Positions 33,785 through 44,283 of a stretch of 64,000 nt of DNA are shown here, in pieces; the first letter of the stretch is position 1; each line of letters starts with the position of its first letter. Made by a program: the position numbers and the translations under genes. Below the pieces are notes generated by a model. The model was not told the origin of the DNA. It did no database searches and worked only from the letters and a program-made list of their open reading frames with translations. Where the stretch lies: NCBI RefSeq assembly GCF_900100755.1, contig NZ_FNCI01000002.1, forward strand, positions 186,001 to 250,000. Reading direction: 5' to 3'. Source of the DNA: Onishia taeanensis (GTDB lineage: Bacteria; Pseudomonadota; Gammaproteobacteria; Pseudomonadales; Halomonadaceae).

Positions 33785-34501
33785 CTACAGCTCGGCGTTA
33801 TGGTAGACGTTCTGCACGTCGTCCAGGTCGTTGAGCATATCGAGCAGCTTCTCGAACGGTGCCACGTCATCGCCCTCGACCGGGGTGTGGGTCTGGGGCA
33901 GGAACTGGATCTCGTCGACTTCGAAGTCCAGCTCGCCGTATGCGTCGATCAGCGCCTGCTTGGCCTTGGCATACTCGGTGTGCGGCGCAAAAACGGTGAT
34001 GTGGCCGTCCTCGTTCTCGATGTCGGTGACGTCGACTTCGGCCTCCATCAGTGACTCCAGCACGTCCTCCTCGTCTTCGCCGACAAAGCGCAGGATCGCG
34101 CAGTGGTCGAACATGTGGCTGACGCTGCCCGGCGTGCCGATCTTGCCCTTGCCCTTGTTGAAGGCGTTGCGGACATCGCCGAAGGTGCGATTGGGGTTAT
34201 CGGTCAGGCATTCGACGATGATCATGCAGCTGGCCGGACCAAAGCCTTCGTAGCGGGCCGGCGAGAAGTCCTCGCCGCCGGCGCCGGCGGCCTTGTCCAG
34301 CGCCTTGTCGATCACGTGCGAAGGCACCTGATCCTTCTTGGCGCGCTCGATCAGGCCGCGCAGCGACAAGTTGCTGCTGGGGTCGGTACCGCCCGACTTG
34401 GCGACCACGTAAATCTCACGGCCGTACTTGCTGTAGACCTTGGTTTTCGCATCGGCCGTCTTGGCCATGGATTCCTTGCGGTTCTGGAAGGCCCTGCCCA
34501 T
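33785..34501 (-). CDS. yeeN: YebC/PmpR-family protein YeeN-like
   Basis: This 238-residue YebC-family protein starts [20 protein letters not shown] at 34501, the same length as E. coli YeeN. It has [32 protein letters not shown] and [14 protein letters not shown]. The family is named for DNA-binding regulation, and recent work links YebC proteins to translation of difficult motifs. YeeN-type proteins are uncharacterised. The promoter area is shared with dbpA. Confidence 0.92.
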   Translation of the reverse strand: MGRAFQNRKESMAKTADAKTKVYSKYGREIYVVAKSGGTDPSSNLSLRGLIERAKKDQVPSHVIDKALDKAAGAGGEDFSPARYEGFGPASCMIIVECLTDNPNRTFGDVRNAFNKGKGKIGTPGSVSHMFDHCAILRFVGEDEEDVLESLMEAEVDVTDIENEDGHITVFAPHTEYAKAKQALIDAYGELDFEVDEIQFLPQTHTPVEGDDVAPFEKLLDMLNDLDDVQNVYHNAEL

Positions 34502-34669
34502 CGTGTCATCCTGTTGCGTCGTGATCGAAGCCGAAATCTTACTTAACAACCGAAATCGGTAACAGGGGTATTTGTTACCGTGAGATGTCGTGCGGTTTCC
34601 AGACGATCCCGCCAAGGGTCTGGTATCCTGCTCGTCCTCGCTTTTTCCCGCTGCCAAGGACCCCACACC

Positions 34670-36061
34670 GTGTCTGATGCCACCTCTTTCGCGCGCCTGC
34701 CACTGGCCGATGCGCTGCTGACCAATCTCGACGCGCTGGGCTATCACTCCATGACGCCGATCCAGGCCCAGAGCCTGCCGCCGATGCTCGATGGCCGCGA
34801 CGTGATTGGGCGCGGCAAGACCGGCTCGGGCAAAACGGCGGCCTTCGGTCTGGGGCTGCTATCGAGACTAGATCTCGCGCGTCTGGATGTCCAAGGACTG
34901 GTGCTGTGCCCGACCCGTGAGCTTGCCGACCAGGTGGCCGGCGAACTGCGCCGTCTGGCCCGCGCCCTGCCCAACGTCAAAGTGCTGACGCTGTGCGGCG
35001 GTGCTCCCTTCGGCCCGCAGCGTGGCTCGCTGGAGCACGGCGCTCACCTGATCGTCGGCACCCCCGGCCGGGTCGAGGAGCACCTGCGCAAGGGCACCTT
35101 GTCTCTCAATTCGCTCTCGACCCTGGTGCTCGATGAGGCGGATCGCATGCTCGACATGGGCTTCAAGGATGCCCTGGAGGCGATCATCGGCGAGACGCCG
35201 GAAGATCGTCAGACGCTGCTGTTCAGCGCAACCTATACCGATGCCATTCGCCCCATAGCCGAGGCGCTGATGCGCGAGCCGGTCACCGTTGAAGTCGAGT
35301 CGACCCACGACAGCGCCAGCATCCGGCAGCACTTCTTCCAGGTGGCCGACGAAGAGGCGCGCTTCGAGGCCCTGCGTCTCTTGCTGCTGACTCATCGCCC
35401 CGCCACCAGTGTGGTGTTCTGCAATACCAAGCGGGAAACGCGCGAAGTGGCGGATGCGCTTTGCGAGCACGGTTTCAGTGCCCTGGCCCTGCACGGCGAT
35501 CTCGAGCAGCGTGACCGGGATCGCACCCTGGTGCTGTTCGCCAACCAGAGCGCCTCGATTCTGGTCGCCACCGACGTGGCCGCCCGCGGCCTGGATATCG
35601 ACGCCCTGGATGCGGTCTTCAACTACGGTATCGCTCGCGAACTCGAGGTGCACGTGCACCGTATCGGCCGCACTGGCCGGGCCGGGGGCAGCGGCATGGC
35701 CTGCACCCTCTATGGCCCGAAGGAGGCCTTTCGCCTCGAGAAGCTCGGCGAGCGCCTGGGCGAGACCTTCGCGGCTGAGACGCTGCCATCTCGCCAGGCG
35801 CTCGCCGAGGCGCCCTTAGCGCCGCCGATGGTCACCCTGCAGATCGACGGCGGGCGCAAGCAGAAGGTGCGCCCCGGCGATATTCTTGGCGCCCTGACCG
35901 GCGAAGGCGGTCTCTCCGGGGATGCGGTCGGCAAGATCAAGGTGCTGGATCGCAGCACTTTCGTCGCCGTACGCCGCGAACAGGCCAAGGCGGCTCTCGA
36001 GCAGCTCGGCAATGGCAAGCTCAAAGGGCGCTCCTTCCGTGCCCGGCGGGTTAGCCGCTAG
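34670..36061 (+). CDS. dbpA: ATP-dependent RNA helicase DbpA
   Basis: This DEAD-box helicase is activated by 23S rRNA hairpin 92 and acts in large-subunit assembly. GTG 34670, with AAGGA nine bases upstream, gives 463 residues ([17 protein letters not shown]). Q motif, Walker [15 protein letters not shown] ([13 protein letters not shown]), SAT (FSATY) and the [10 protein letters not shown] motif are all present. The C-terminal 75 residues are the DbpA RNA-binding domain ([20 protein letters not shown]). It is divergent from yeeN. Confidence 0.95.
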   Translation: MSDATSFARLPLADALLTNLDALGYHSMTPIQAQSLPPMLDGRDVIGRGKTGSGKTAAFGLGLLSRLDLARLDVQGLVLCPTRELADQVAGELRRLARALPNVKVLTLCGGAPFGPQRGSLEHGAHLIVGTPGRVEEHLRKGTLSLNSLSTLVLDEADRMLDMGFKDALEAIIGETPEDRQTLLFSATYTDAIRPIAEALMREPVTVEVESTHDSASIRQHFFQVADEEARFEALRLLLLTHRPATSVVFCNTKRETREVADALCEHGFSALALHGDLEQRDRDRTLVLFANQSASILVATDVAARGLDIDALDAVFNYGIARELEVHVHRIGRTGRAGGSGMACTLYGPKEAFRLEKLGERLGETFAAETLPSRQALAEAPLAPPMVTLQIDGGRKQKVRPGDILGALTGEGGLSGDAVGKIKVLDRSTFVAVRREQAKAALEQLGNGKLKGRSFRARRVSR

Positions 36062-36120
36062 GCTCGTCCCTCATACTGGGGTGTCAGGCCATGCAAACGG
36101 ATCGTTACCAGGAGACGCAT

Positions 36121-36396
36121 ATGGATCAGCAGCGCACCGAAAACTCGCTTACCCTGCACCTGGGCCACGAGGAGCTGATTATCCGCCAGCGCTACGAGGC
36201 GTTGAGCATCTTCAACGATGTGTTGATCGCGCTGTGGTTTCTGGCGGGCAGCATTCTGTTCCTGTATCCCGAGCAGGAGCATCTGGCGATCTGGATGTTC
36301 ATCATCGGCAGCTTCCAGTTCCTGGTGCGCCCGGCGATTCGCCTGGCGCGCCACCTGCATTTGCAGCGCATTCCCGAGGCCGACAGCGGCGGCTAG
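36121..36396 (+). CDS. YrhK-domain small membrane protein
   Basis: This 91-residue protein carries a YrhK domain with two membrane helices: LSIFNDVLIALWFLAGSILF and LAIWMFIIGSFQFLVRPAIR. The start at 36121 is chosen because AGGAG lies six bases upstream; an ATG 30 bases earlier is possible. Function is unknown. It follows dbpA by 59 bases. Confidence 0.85.
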   Translation: MDQQRTENSLTLHLGHEELIIRQRYEALSIFNDVLIALWFLAGSILFLYPEQEHLAIWMFIIGSFQFLVRPAIRLARHLHLQRIPEADSGG

Positions 36397-36468
36397 TCGG
36401 CGGGCGCTTGGCAGCACGAGCGGTCTCGGTTGCCGGGCTAGGGGCACGGCACCTGCTAGCCGCTTCGG

Positions 36469-39222
36469 TCACCGTCGGACGTCCACATCCGAGGCGTCCG
36501 GCGCACCGGCCATGACAGCCTTCGGGCTGGCTTGCGCGTCTTGATCAAGCTTTAGCAAGAGGCACACCGAGTCACTGCCGTGCTCCAGCGCCTGCTCCTT
36601 GAAGCCGAGCTCCTTGGCCATGCGCCGCATGGCCGCGTTTTCCAGCATGACCTCGCCTTCTACCCAGGTGATGCCCATGCGTCGGGCGTGATCGAGCATG
36701 GCCTGCATCAGGCAGTAACCCAGCCCAGACTGCTTCATGTCGCTTCTTACCATCACCGCGAATTCGGCCCGTTCATGATTGGGCTCGGCGATCAGATGAA
36801 CGGCGCCGAGAATGCTAGTGGCCCCCTGAGGCTGAGCGACGAAGGCCATTTCGCGCTCGTAATCGAGCTGCGTCAGGCGGGCGGCGAAGGCATGATCGAA
36901 GCGTTTGATGGCGGCAAAGAAGCGTAGCCGGATATCGCTGCGATCGGAGCGCTTGAGCATCTCCACCAGGGCGTTTTCGTCTTCGGGGCGGATGGGCCGT
37001 AGGCGGTAGCGCTGGCCGGTTTGGGTGACGATGTCCTGCTCGAGCTCCCGTGGGTAGGGGCGAATGGTCATGGGGGCCCGGGGCTTGCTGGCTACGCGCA
37101 CCACGATCCGGGCATCCAGGGCGATCACGCCGCTGGCATCGGCCAGCAGCGGGTTGATATCCAGCGACACCACTCTTGGCAGACAGGCGACGAGCTGCGA
37201 GAGCTTGACCAGCGCCAGCACGATGGCCTCGATATCGGCGGCGGGGCGGTCACGATAGCCCTCGAGCAGCCGCGATATCCGGGTGCGCTGGACCATGTCC
37301 TGTGCCAGCAAGGGATTCAGCGGCGGCAAGCCGATCACCCGGTCGCCGATCACTTCCACGCCTGTGCCGCCCTGGCCGAATAGCATCACCGGACCGAAGA
37401 TCGGGTCTTCGGCGACGCCCAGAATCAGCTCGAAGGCGCCGGGGCGGCGAATCATCGGCTGCACGTTGACCCCCTCGATACGTGCCTCGGGGTGAGACTG
37501 ACGCACCCGGGCCAGCATGTCATCGGTGGCCTGGCGCACGGCCTCTCGGGAGGTCAGGTCGATCTTTACGCCGCCCACATCGGACTTGTGGCTGATGTCC
37601 TTCGACAGAACCTTCACCACCGCCGGGTAGCCTAGCTCGTCGCTGCAGCGGGCGGCCTCTTCGCCGTCTCGGGCTTGGCGAGCGGGCACCACCGGTACGC
37701 CGAATGCGGCCAGCAGGGCGCTGGCCTCGGGCTCGGTGAGCACCTCTCGGTTCTCGGCGAGTACCGTGTCGATGATCGCATTGGCCTTGGCCGGCGCGTC
37801 CTCGGGAAGGTCCGTCACCGCCGGGGGCGTTTCCATCAGCAGTTCTTGGTTGCGGTGGTGGTGCCACAGATGCCCGAAGGCCTGTACCGCCTGCTCGGGC
37901 GTGTCGTAGAAGGGCAGGCGCCTGTCGGCGAAGAGTCGGCGTGCCTGGGCGCCAGCGGCCTCGCCCAGCCAGCAGCTGAGCACCGGTAGGTGGCGGCCAT
38001 GCAGGGTGTTGATCACGGTCTTGGCCGCCTCGAAGCTGTCGGCCACGGCCGTCGGGCAGTTGATGACCAGGATGGCGTCGGCATCACCGGCCTCTATCAG
38101 CGCCTCCAGCGCCACCACATAGCGCTCGCCTGGGGCGTCGCCGAGAATATCCACCGGGTTGCCGTGAGACCAGGTGGCCGGCAGGCGAGTGTCCAGGTGG
38201 GCCAGTGTCGCCGGCGACAGCGTGGCTAGCTGGCCGTTGCCTTCGGCGAGCTCGTCCACCGCCAGCACGCCGATGCCACCGCCGTTGGTCAGCACCGCTA
38301 GCCGGTCGCCCTTGACCCTTGTGCCGGAGGCCAGGGTGCCCACTGCCTGGAATAACTCGTCGAGAGTCTTGACCCTGAGCATGCCGGCACGCCGGAAGGC
38401 GGCATCATAGACCGCATCGGCGCCGGCCATGGCGCCGGTATGCGATAGCGCGGCCTTGGCACCGGCGTCACTGCGGCCGGCTTTGACCACCACGACCGGC
38501 TTGTTACGCGAGGCCATGCGCGCCGCCGAGAGGAACTTGCGCGCTTCGCTGACTGCCTCGACATAGAGCAGGATCGCATGGGTATTAGGGTCGAGGGCCA
38601 GGTAATAGAGCATGTCGCCGAAGTCGACATCGCTCATCGCGCCTAGTGACGACATGTGCGAGAAGCCGATGCCGCGGTTTACGGCCCAGTCGAGTACCGA
38701 GGTGGCCACCGCGCCGGACTGGGTGACGAAGGCTATGTTGCCGGGGGGCGCGGCGAGATGGGCAAAACTGGCATTGATGCCGGCATGGGGCGCCATGATC
38801 CCCAGGCAGTTGGGGCCGACGATGCGCATCTGGTAAGGGCGTGCGGCATCCAGCATTGCCTGCTTGAGCGCCTGCCCCTCCGCATGGTTGCCTTCACCAA
38901 AGCCTGCCGTGATCACCACCGCGGCGCGACAGCCTCGCTCGCCAAGCTCACTGACCAGCGCCACCACCGTGTTCGGCGGGGTGCAGATCACGGCGAGGTC
39001 CGGGGCAATGGGTAGGTCGGCTACCGAGCGATAGTTCAGGGTCGAGCGGATCGCGGTTTCATGCGGGTTAACGGTCATCACCGGCCCTTTGAAGCCACCC
39101 TCGTAGAGGTTCTTGGCCAGCACCGCACCGACCGAGCTCGGTCGGTTGCTGGCGCCGATCAGGGCGATGGAAGAGGGGGTGAACAGGGCATCAAGATTAC
39201 GAATCGACACGTTGGCGCTCAC
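36469..39222 (-). CDS. pat: Pat-like bifunctional ADP-forming acyl-CoA synthetase / GNAT acetyltransferase
   Basis: This 917-residue fusion resembles protein lysine acetyltransferase PatZ/Pat, which acetylates and inactivates acetyl-CoA synthetase. The N-terminal CoA-binding Rossmann domain begins near residue 10 (FTPSSIALIGASNRPSSVG). The succinyl-CoA-ligase-like core covers about 150-480, and an ATP-grasp domain covers about 490-710 (YPAVVKVLSKDISHKSDVGG). The GNAT domain lies in the last 170 residues (RSDMKQSGLGYCLMQAMLD). The inactive-synthetase nature is known for the family and not tested here. Confidence 0.92.
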   Translation of the reverse strand: MSANVSIRNLDALFTPSSIALIGASNRPSSVGAVLAKNLYEGGFKGPVMTVNPHETAIRSTLNYRSVADLPIAPDLAVICTPPNTVVALVSELGERGCRAAVVITAGFGEGNHAEGQALKQAMLDAARPYQMRIVGPNCLGIMAPHAGINASFAHLAAPPGNIAFVTQSGAVATSVLDWAVNRGIGFSHMSSLGAMSDVDFGDMLYYLALDPNTHAILLYVEAVSEARKFLSAARMASRNKPVVVVKAGRSDAGAKAALSHTGAMAGADAVYDAAFRRAGMLRVKTLDELFQAVGTLASGTRVKGDRLAVLTNGGGIGVLAVDELAEGNGQLATLSPATLAHLDTRLPATWSHGNPVDILGDAPGERYVVALEALIEAGDADAILVINCPTAVADSFEAAKTVINTLHGRHLPVLSCWLGEAAGAQARRLFADRRLPFYDTPEQAVQAFGHLWHHHRNQELLMETPPAVTDLPEDAPAKANAIIDTVLAENREVLTEPEASALLAAFGVPVVPARQARDGEEAARCSDELGYPAVVKVLSKDISHKSDVGGVKIDLTSREAVRQATDDMLARVRQSHPEARIEGVNVQPMIRRPGAFELILGVAEDPIFGPVMLFGQGGTGVEVIGDRVIGLPPLNPLLAQDMVQRTRISRLLEGYRDRPAADIEAIVLALVKLSQLVACLPRVVSLDINPLLADASGVIALDARIVVRVASKPRAPMTIRPYPRELEQDIVTQTGQRYRLRPIRPEDENALVEMLKRSDRSDIRLRFFAAIKRFDHAFAARLTQLDYEREMAFVAQPQGATSILGAVHLIAEPNHERAEFAVMVRSDMKQSGLGYCLMQAMLDHARRMGITWVEGEVMLENAAMRRMAKELGFKEQALEHGSDSVCLLLKLDQDAQASPKAVMAGAPDASDVDVRR

Positions 39223-39378
39223 TTTTTGGCATTAGCCTGGCACGGCAGGAATAGTCACTAGACCTCAGCCTAGCCGATGCCCCCGGCGCTCACCCTGACA
39301 AGGATCAAGCTAGCCCGGATCAAATCAGTGCCGGGTGATGCCGTCGCCGTCCGCCGTGTCGGCCTGAGCTGTTAGCTG

Positions 39379-40290
39379 TCAGCTAGCGTCGGCCTCGATC
39401 AGGCTGCGAGCCTGGCGGCGGTCCTGCAGGGGGCTGGCGCCGAAGGTGCGTTTGTAGTCGCGGCTGAACTGGGCAACGCTGCGATAGCCCACCGCATCGG
39501 CGGTCTGATTGACGTTCAGGTCGTCATGGCTCAGTAGCTGGCGCGCCTTGATCAGGCGCAGCCGTTTCAGATATTGCAGTGGCGTGGCGCGGGTCACCTG
39601 CTTGAAGTGCTGATGAAAGGACGAGACGCTCATGTTGGCATCCCGGGCCAGCACCTCGACCGAGGCATTCTGGGTGACGTCGGCATGCATCTGGGTCAAC
39701 GCCTGGATGATTTGAGAATAGTGGCCCTGATGATTCACCAGCGCGCGCAGTGCCGGGCCCTGCTCGCCCTTCAAGGCCTCGAAGATGACTTCTCGCACCC
39801 GCGCCTCGCCCATTACGCGTGCGTCAAGCGGGTCATTGAGGGCGCGCAACAGCCGCACGACCGCTTCCTGCATGCTGGCGGTCATGGCCACCGAGTCCAT
39901 CGGCAGCGGTTCGTGTGAGGGCGAGGTCGCGTCGATTCCTACTTCATGGCCGGTCGTCTCGAGTACCAGCTCGCTGAGCACCGCCGGTTCGATGCGCACG
40001 GAAAGCCCCAGCAGCGGTGCCTCGGGTGAGGCAAAAGTTTCGCACTCGAAGGGCATGGGCAGGGTCTGTACCAGGTACTGGCCTGGGTCGTAGTGAATTT
40101 CGCGGTCACCGAGATAGCCGATCTTGCGGCCTTGGAACACGATGACCAGGCTCGGTTCATACATCAGTGGTGTGCGCGGCACCTGATGGTGGCAGGCCAT
40201 CAGCGATACCGCCGGCACCGCGCTTTGGGTGAACCCGTCGCGATTGATCAGCGGCTCGATCAGCGTCATCAGGCGGGAAGAGAGCGCCAT
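39379..40290 (-). CDS. AraC-family transcriptional regulator (AraC_N type)
   Basis: This 303-residue regulator starts at ATG 40290 with AGGAA five bases upstream. The N-terminal AraC_N domain (about 10-170; PSLVIVFQGRKIGYLGDREI) is typical of regulators adjacent to oxidoreductases. The C-terminal HTH region is ANMSVSSFHQHFKQVTRATP, then QTADAVGYRSVAQFSRDYKR. It is divergent from a zinc alcohol dehydrogenase gene, which it probably activates. Confidence 0.92.
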   Translation of the reverse strand: MALSSRLMTLIEPLINRDGFTQSAVPAVSLMACHHQVPRTPLMYEPSLVIVFQGRKIGYLGDREIHYDPGQYLVQTLPMPFECETFASPEAPLLGLSVRIEPAVLSELVLETTGHEVGIDATSPSHEPLPMDSVAMTASMQEAVVRLLRALNDPLDARVMGEARVREVIFEALKGEQGPALRALVNHQGHYSQIIQALTQMHADVTQNASVEVLARDANMSVSSFHQHFKQVTRATPLQYLKRLRLIKARQLLSHDDLNVNQTADAVGYRSVAQFSRDYKRTFGASPLQDRRQARSLIEADAS

Positions 40291-40477
40291 GGGAGTTCCT
40301 GTCGGTGGTGATTCAAAGTCGAGGCGTCGGTAAGAGCAGGGCGCTGCCGACATGGCTATATGATGACTGAATCATGCCGTTTTTGGCGAGAAACACCGCT
40401 GCTTGAAGCCCTGTTTTGTAGGAATAGGCAAAAATGGCGCAGGATCGTTTGTCGTCGTGGTGCGGTCATAGGGCCAC

Positions 40478-40497
40478 AATGATGTCCTCTCATCATT
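40478..40497. promoter_or_regulatory. Palindrome upstream of the alcohol dehydrogenase gene
   Basis: AATGATG (40478-40484) and CATCATT (40491-40497) form a 7-bp inverted repeat around TCCTCT, 39 bases before the gene. It could be an operator, or a hairpin in the leader. There is a T-run after it. Confidence 0.4.
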
Positions 40498-40536
40498 TTT
40501 GCATGAGCCCAACTCTCTCAGGAGGACACGCAACTC

Positions 40537-41604
40537 ATGAGCCATCAAGCCAATGCTTATGCCGCCCATTCGGCCGAGACGGACCTTGCCCCGTTCAGCT
40601 TCGAGCGCCGCACGCCGCGCCCGGACGACGTGTCCATCGAAATCGATTACTGCGGTGTCTGCCACTCTGACCTGCACTTCGCCCGCAACGACTGGGGCAT
40701 GAGCCAGTATCCGCTGGTGCCGGGCCACGAGATCGTCGGCCGCGTCACCGCGGTGGGTAGCGATGTCACCCAATACAAGGTCGGCGATGTCGTCGGCGTG
40801 GGCTGCATGGTTGACTCCTGCCGCCACTGCAGTGCCTGTAAGGACGATCTGGAGCAGTACTGCCTGGAAGGCATGACCATGACCTACGGCAGCCCGGATC
40901 GCCATGACGGCACCATGACCCAGGGGGGCTACTCCGACTCGGTGGTGGTCAGCGAGCGCTTCGTGGTGTCGATTCCCGATAACCTCGACCCCGCCGTGGC
41001 GGCCCCGATGCTGTGCGCCGGCATTACCACCTATTCGCCGCTGCGCCACTATGGCGTCAAGGCCGGCGACCGGGTCGGCATCATCGGCATGGGCGGCCTT
41101 GGCCACATGGGCGTCAAGTTTGCCAAGGCGCTGGGCTGTGAAGTCACCCTGTTCACTCGCTCGGAGTCCAAGGTCGGCGAGGCCAAGAAGCAGGGCGCCG
41201 ATCATGTCATCGTTTCAACCGATGAAGAGCAGATGGCGGCCGCGGCCGAGCATTTCGACTTCCTGCTCGACACCGTGCCGGTTCCCCACGACCTGAATCC
41301 GTACCTGGCGACCCTGAAGTACGATGGCACCCACATTCTGGTCGGCCTGATCCAGGAAGTGGACCCGGCGCTGGTGGGCGGTAACCTGGTGATGAAGCGC
41401 CGGGTGCTGGCCGGCTCGCTGATCGGCGGCATGGCGGAAACCCAAGAAGTGCTGAATTTCTGCGCCGAGCATGACATCAGCTGTGATATCGAGATGGTCG
41501 ATATCCAGAACATCAATGAGGCCTTCGAGCGCATGCAGAAGGGCGACGTGAAGTATCGCTTCGTCATCGACATGGCAAGCCTCAAGGATGCCTCGGCGGC
41601 CTGA
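40537..41604 (+). CDS. Zinc-dependent NAD(P) alcohol dehydrogenase (YahK-like)
   Basis: This 355-residue cytosolic enzyme oxidises alcohols or, more often in this family, reduces aldehydes with NADPH. The catalytic zinc site is C in YCGVCHSDLH and the GHE of VPGHEIVGR. The structural zinc uses four cysteines in SCRHCSACKDDLEQYC. The Rossmann signature is GIIGMGGLGHMGVKFA. The start follows AGGAGGA. It is divergent from an AraC_N regulator, a common pairing. Confidence 0.93.
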   Translation: MSHQANAYAAHSAETDLAPFSFERRTPRPDDVSIEIDYCGVCHSDLHFARNDWGMSQYPLVPGHEIVGRVTAVGSDVTQYKVGDVVGVGCMVDSCRHCSACKDDLEQYCLEGMTMTYGSPDRHDGTMTQGGYSDSVVVSERFVVSIPDNLDPAVAAPMLCAGITTYSPLRHYGVKAGDRVGIIGMGGLGHMGVKFAKALGCEVTLFTRSESKVGEAKKQGADHVIVSTDEEQMAAAAEHFDFLLDTVPVPHDLNPYLATLKYDGTHILVGLIQEVDPALVGGNLVMKRRVLAGSLIGGMAETQEVLNFCAEHDISCDIEMVDIQNINEAFERMQKGDVKYRFVIDMASLKDASAA

Positions 41605-41627
41605 TCCGTTCGCTGACAAGTCCTCTG

Positions 41628-41661
41628 CGCCCGCCTCGGCTTTGCCGTGGCGGGCGTTTTT
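41628..41661 (+). terminator. Intrinsic terminator after the alcohol dehydrogenase gene
   Basis: CGCCCGCC (41628-41635) pairs with GGCGGGCG (41649-41656), followed by TTTTT. Confidence 0.85.
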
Positions 41662-41827
41662 ATGCCGGTTTGAAAAACCACGGTGAGTCCCAAAGCGCAG
41701 CGCTGCCATGACGCCGGCCACATTTTGCCTGCGCGGGTTTACCCTCTTGCCCTGTGAACATGCGATGATGCACGCAGCGCCTGACTCATGGGCGCGCAAC
41801 CGGCAAGGCAGGGCCCGTGAAGGCGTT

Positions 41828-42688
41828 ATGAAGATACCCAAGAGACTGCAACCGCTCGTCGACGATGGCATGATCGACGCCGTGGAAGGTCAGCTGATGA
41901 GCGGCAAGGAAGCCAATGTCTACGTGGTGCGCTGCGGCGATACCCTGCGCTGTGCCAAGGTGTTCAAGGAAGCCCGCCAGCGCAGCTTCAAGCAGGCGGT
42001 GCAATATCAGGAAGGCCGCAAGGTGCGTAACAGTCGCCGCGCTAGGGCGATGGCGAAGAAGACCCGTTACGGTCAGCAGGAGCAGGAATCCGCCTGGCTG
42101 AACGCCGAGGTCGATGCCCTCTATCGCCTGGCGTCGGCCGGGGTGCGTGTCCCTGAGCCCCATGGCTTCATCGACGGCGTGCTGCTGATGGAGCTGGTCG
42201 CCGATAGCGATGGCAGCGCCGCGCCGCGCCTGGATGACTGCGAGCTGAGCGAGGCCGAAGCGCTGGCCTACCATGATCAGGTGATACGCGAGGTGGTGCG
42301 CATGCTGTGTGCCGGCCTGGTGCACGGCGACCTTTCGGAATTCAACGTGCTGCTCGATGCCGCTGGGCCGGTGATCATCGACCTGCCTCAGGCGGTGGAC
42401 GCCGCCGGTAACAATAGCGCGGCGATGATGCTGCGCCGGGACGTGGATCGCATGCGCGCCTATTTCGGCCGCTTCGCCCCGGCGCTGCTGGAAACCGAGT
42501 ACGGCCACGAAATCTGGGCCCGCTTCGAGGCCGGCGAGCTGACGCCGGACAGCCAACTGACCGGCCGCTTCGTCCACGACACTAACGAGGTCGATGTCGA
42601 CGACCTGATGGCGGTCATCGATGACGTCATTGAAGAGGAAAGCGAGCGCCGGGACCGCGTCGCCGCCGATGACGAAGAGGATCGCTGA
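41828..42688 (+). CDS. RIO1-family serine protein kinase
   Basis: This 286-residue RIO kinase is a bacterial relative of the archaeal/eukaryal ribosome-maturation kinases. ATG 41828 has GAAGG upstream. The ATP region is MSGKEANVYVVRCGDTLRCAKVFK, in part, with the invariant Lys. The catalytic loop is VHGDLSEFNVL with Asp near residue 166, and the metal-binding loop is IIDLPQAV. The C-terminus is acidic. Substrates in bacteria are unknown; scattered halophiles and proteobacteria have such genes. Confidence 0.9.
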   Translation: MKIPKRLQPLVDDGMIDAVEGQLMSGKEANVYVVRCGDTLRCAKVFKEARQRSFKQAVQYQEGRKVRNSRRARAMAKKTRYGQQEQESAWLNAEVDALYRLASAGVRVPEPHGFIDGVLLMELVADSDGSAAPRLDDCELSEAEALAYHDQVIREVVRMLCAGLVHGDLSEFNVLLDAAGPVIIDLPQAVDAAGNNSAAMMLRRDVDRMRAYFGRFAPALLETEYGHEIWARFEAGELTPDSQLTGRFVHDTNEVDVDDLMAVIDDVIEEESERRDRVAADDEEDR

Positions 42689-42759
42689 GCCGACCCACGG
42701 GCTTCGGGCCCTCTCATACGACTAACCCCTTTCCCGCGTCCCGGCGGCTGGTCGGCGGC

Positions 42760-44040
42760 CTAGATCAGCCAGGCCACCGCCAGTCCCGCTACCAGCGACG
42801 CGATCATCGGCAGGGCGACTCGCCAACGCAGTTGCCGGTTGCCGATGACGCTCGCCAGTCCCGCCTTGACCAAGTTGTTGACCGAAGCCGCCAGCACGAT
42901 GCCGAGCACGGCGGTGGGCAGTGTCAGGCTGTGTTCGGCCATGCGTGTCAGCGATAGGGTGATGGCATCCACGTCGGCAATGCCCGAGACCGCTGCCAGC
43001 AGATAGATCCCGGCATCACCGAGCCATTCGCGCAGCCATTCGCCCAGCAGCATCACCGCTGTCAGCAGTGCGGCGAACAGCAGCGCCGATTTGAGCTCCA
43101 ACGGGTTCTGAGTAGGTGTCGGTTCCTCTAGCGCTGCGCCGTCATGGTGGTTGTGCCATAGCCAGAACGCCGGCAGCCACAGCAGCAGCGCCATCACCGC
43201 GACCGGCATTACCAATGGGCCCAGCAGAGCCGGGTGGATCAATAGGCAATAGAGCAGAATACGCGGGAACATGGTGCCACAGGCGATCAGGATGCCGGCG
43301 GCCAGCAGCGGGTCGAGCCCAGGCGAGCGGCGTGACAGGCGGGCGAAATGCAGGGTCAGAGCGGTCGAGGAACTCAGCCCGGCAAACAGGCTGGTGAAGA
43401 GGATGCCGCGGCGGGTGCCACCCAGGCGCATGGCGAAGTATCCGACGAAGGAGATCGCGGCGATCATGATCACCAGCCACCAGATGGTGGTGGGGTTAAT
43501 GGCGCCGCCCGGTCCCAGGTCTTGATTGGGTAGCAGCGGCAGGATCACCACCGTGATCAACAAGAGCTTGAAACCAGCATCCAGCTCGTGGCGCTGCAGC
43601 TTCTGGAGCAGGCCATGAATCTCGTGCTTGTTGTCGAGGATTAGCGCGGTGATCACCGCCGCGGCGGCAGCCAGCGTCGGGTCGACGGCCATCGCGAGGG
43701 CACCGTAGCAGAAGGTCAGCAGCATACCGACCATGCCGGTGATGCTGTAGTTGGGGACTTCGCGGACCCGGGCCTGATAGGCGATCAGGCTGGACACTGC
43801 GACGCCAAGGAAGATCGCCGGGAAGGCCCAGGGCGTGATGCGCTCGGCAAGCAGGGCTGCGATGCCGCCGAGCAGGCCCACCAGAGCGAAGGTGCGGATG
43901 CCGGCGATACGCTGCCCCGCCGCTTCGTCGCGGGATTCCCAGCCCCGCTCTAGGCCGATCAGGGCGCCCAGCAGCAGCGCTATCCCCAGCCGTATGGCCA
44001 GATGATGGCTGGTCAGGAACTGATGGGTAACCTCGTCCAT
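42760..44040 (-). CDS. MgtC/SapB-family membrane protein with DUF4010 domain
   Basis: This 426-residue multi-pass protein starts MDEVTHQFLTSHHLAIRL at 44040, with AAGGAG eight bases upstream. The MgtC/SapB N-terminal part (about 10-140) has ALLLGALIGLERGW and AGIRTFALVGLLGG. A DUF4010 C-terminal half follows, with GLSSSTALTLHFARLSR. About 12 membrane helices are visible. Function is unknown; MgtC relatives affect Mg2+ and ATP homeostasis. Confidence 0.9.
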   Translation of the reverse strand: MDEVTHQFLTSHHLAIRLGIALLLGALIGLERGWESRDEAAGQRIAGIRTFALVGLLGGIAALLAERITPWAFPAIFLGVAVSSLIAYQARVREVPNYSITGMVGMLLTFCYGALAMAVDPTLAAAAAVITALILDNKHEIHGLLQKLQRHELDAGFKLLLITVVILPLLPNQDLGPGGAINPTTIWWLVIMIAAISFVGYFAMRLGGTRRGILFTSLFAGLSSSTALTLHFARLSRRSPGLDPLLAAGILIACGTMFPRILLYCLLIHPALLGPLVMPVAVMALLLWLPAFWLWHNHHDGAALEEPTPTQNPLELKSALLFAALLTAVMLLGEWLREWLGDAGIYLLAAVSGIADVDAITLSLTRMAEHSLTLPTAVLGIVLAASVNNLVKAGLASVIGNRQLRWRVALPMIASLVAGLAVAWLI

Positions 44041-44283
44041 GGGCATCGCTCCTTGCCCGCCCAACGTCGACGGGATTCGCACCAATAAGGTCAGTATGGC
44101 CCTCAGTCTGCATCGCTGTCGTCAGTGATGTCGGTCGCTCGCGCTTGGCGTCGTTGCCAATAGTGGGACGATTGGACAAGACTTCCCAGCCTGCTCATGT
44201 GGTCAAATGCCCTGCGCCACCCTTACCATCGCAGGCCTGGGTCTGACGCATGCCCTTCGGCCCTTCCTCTATACGGAGCCCCC

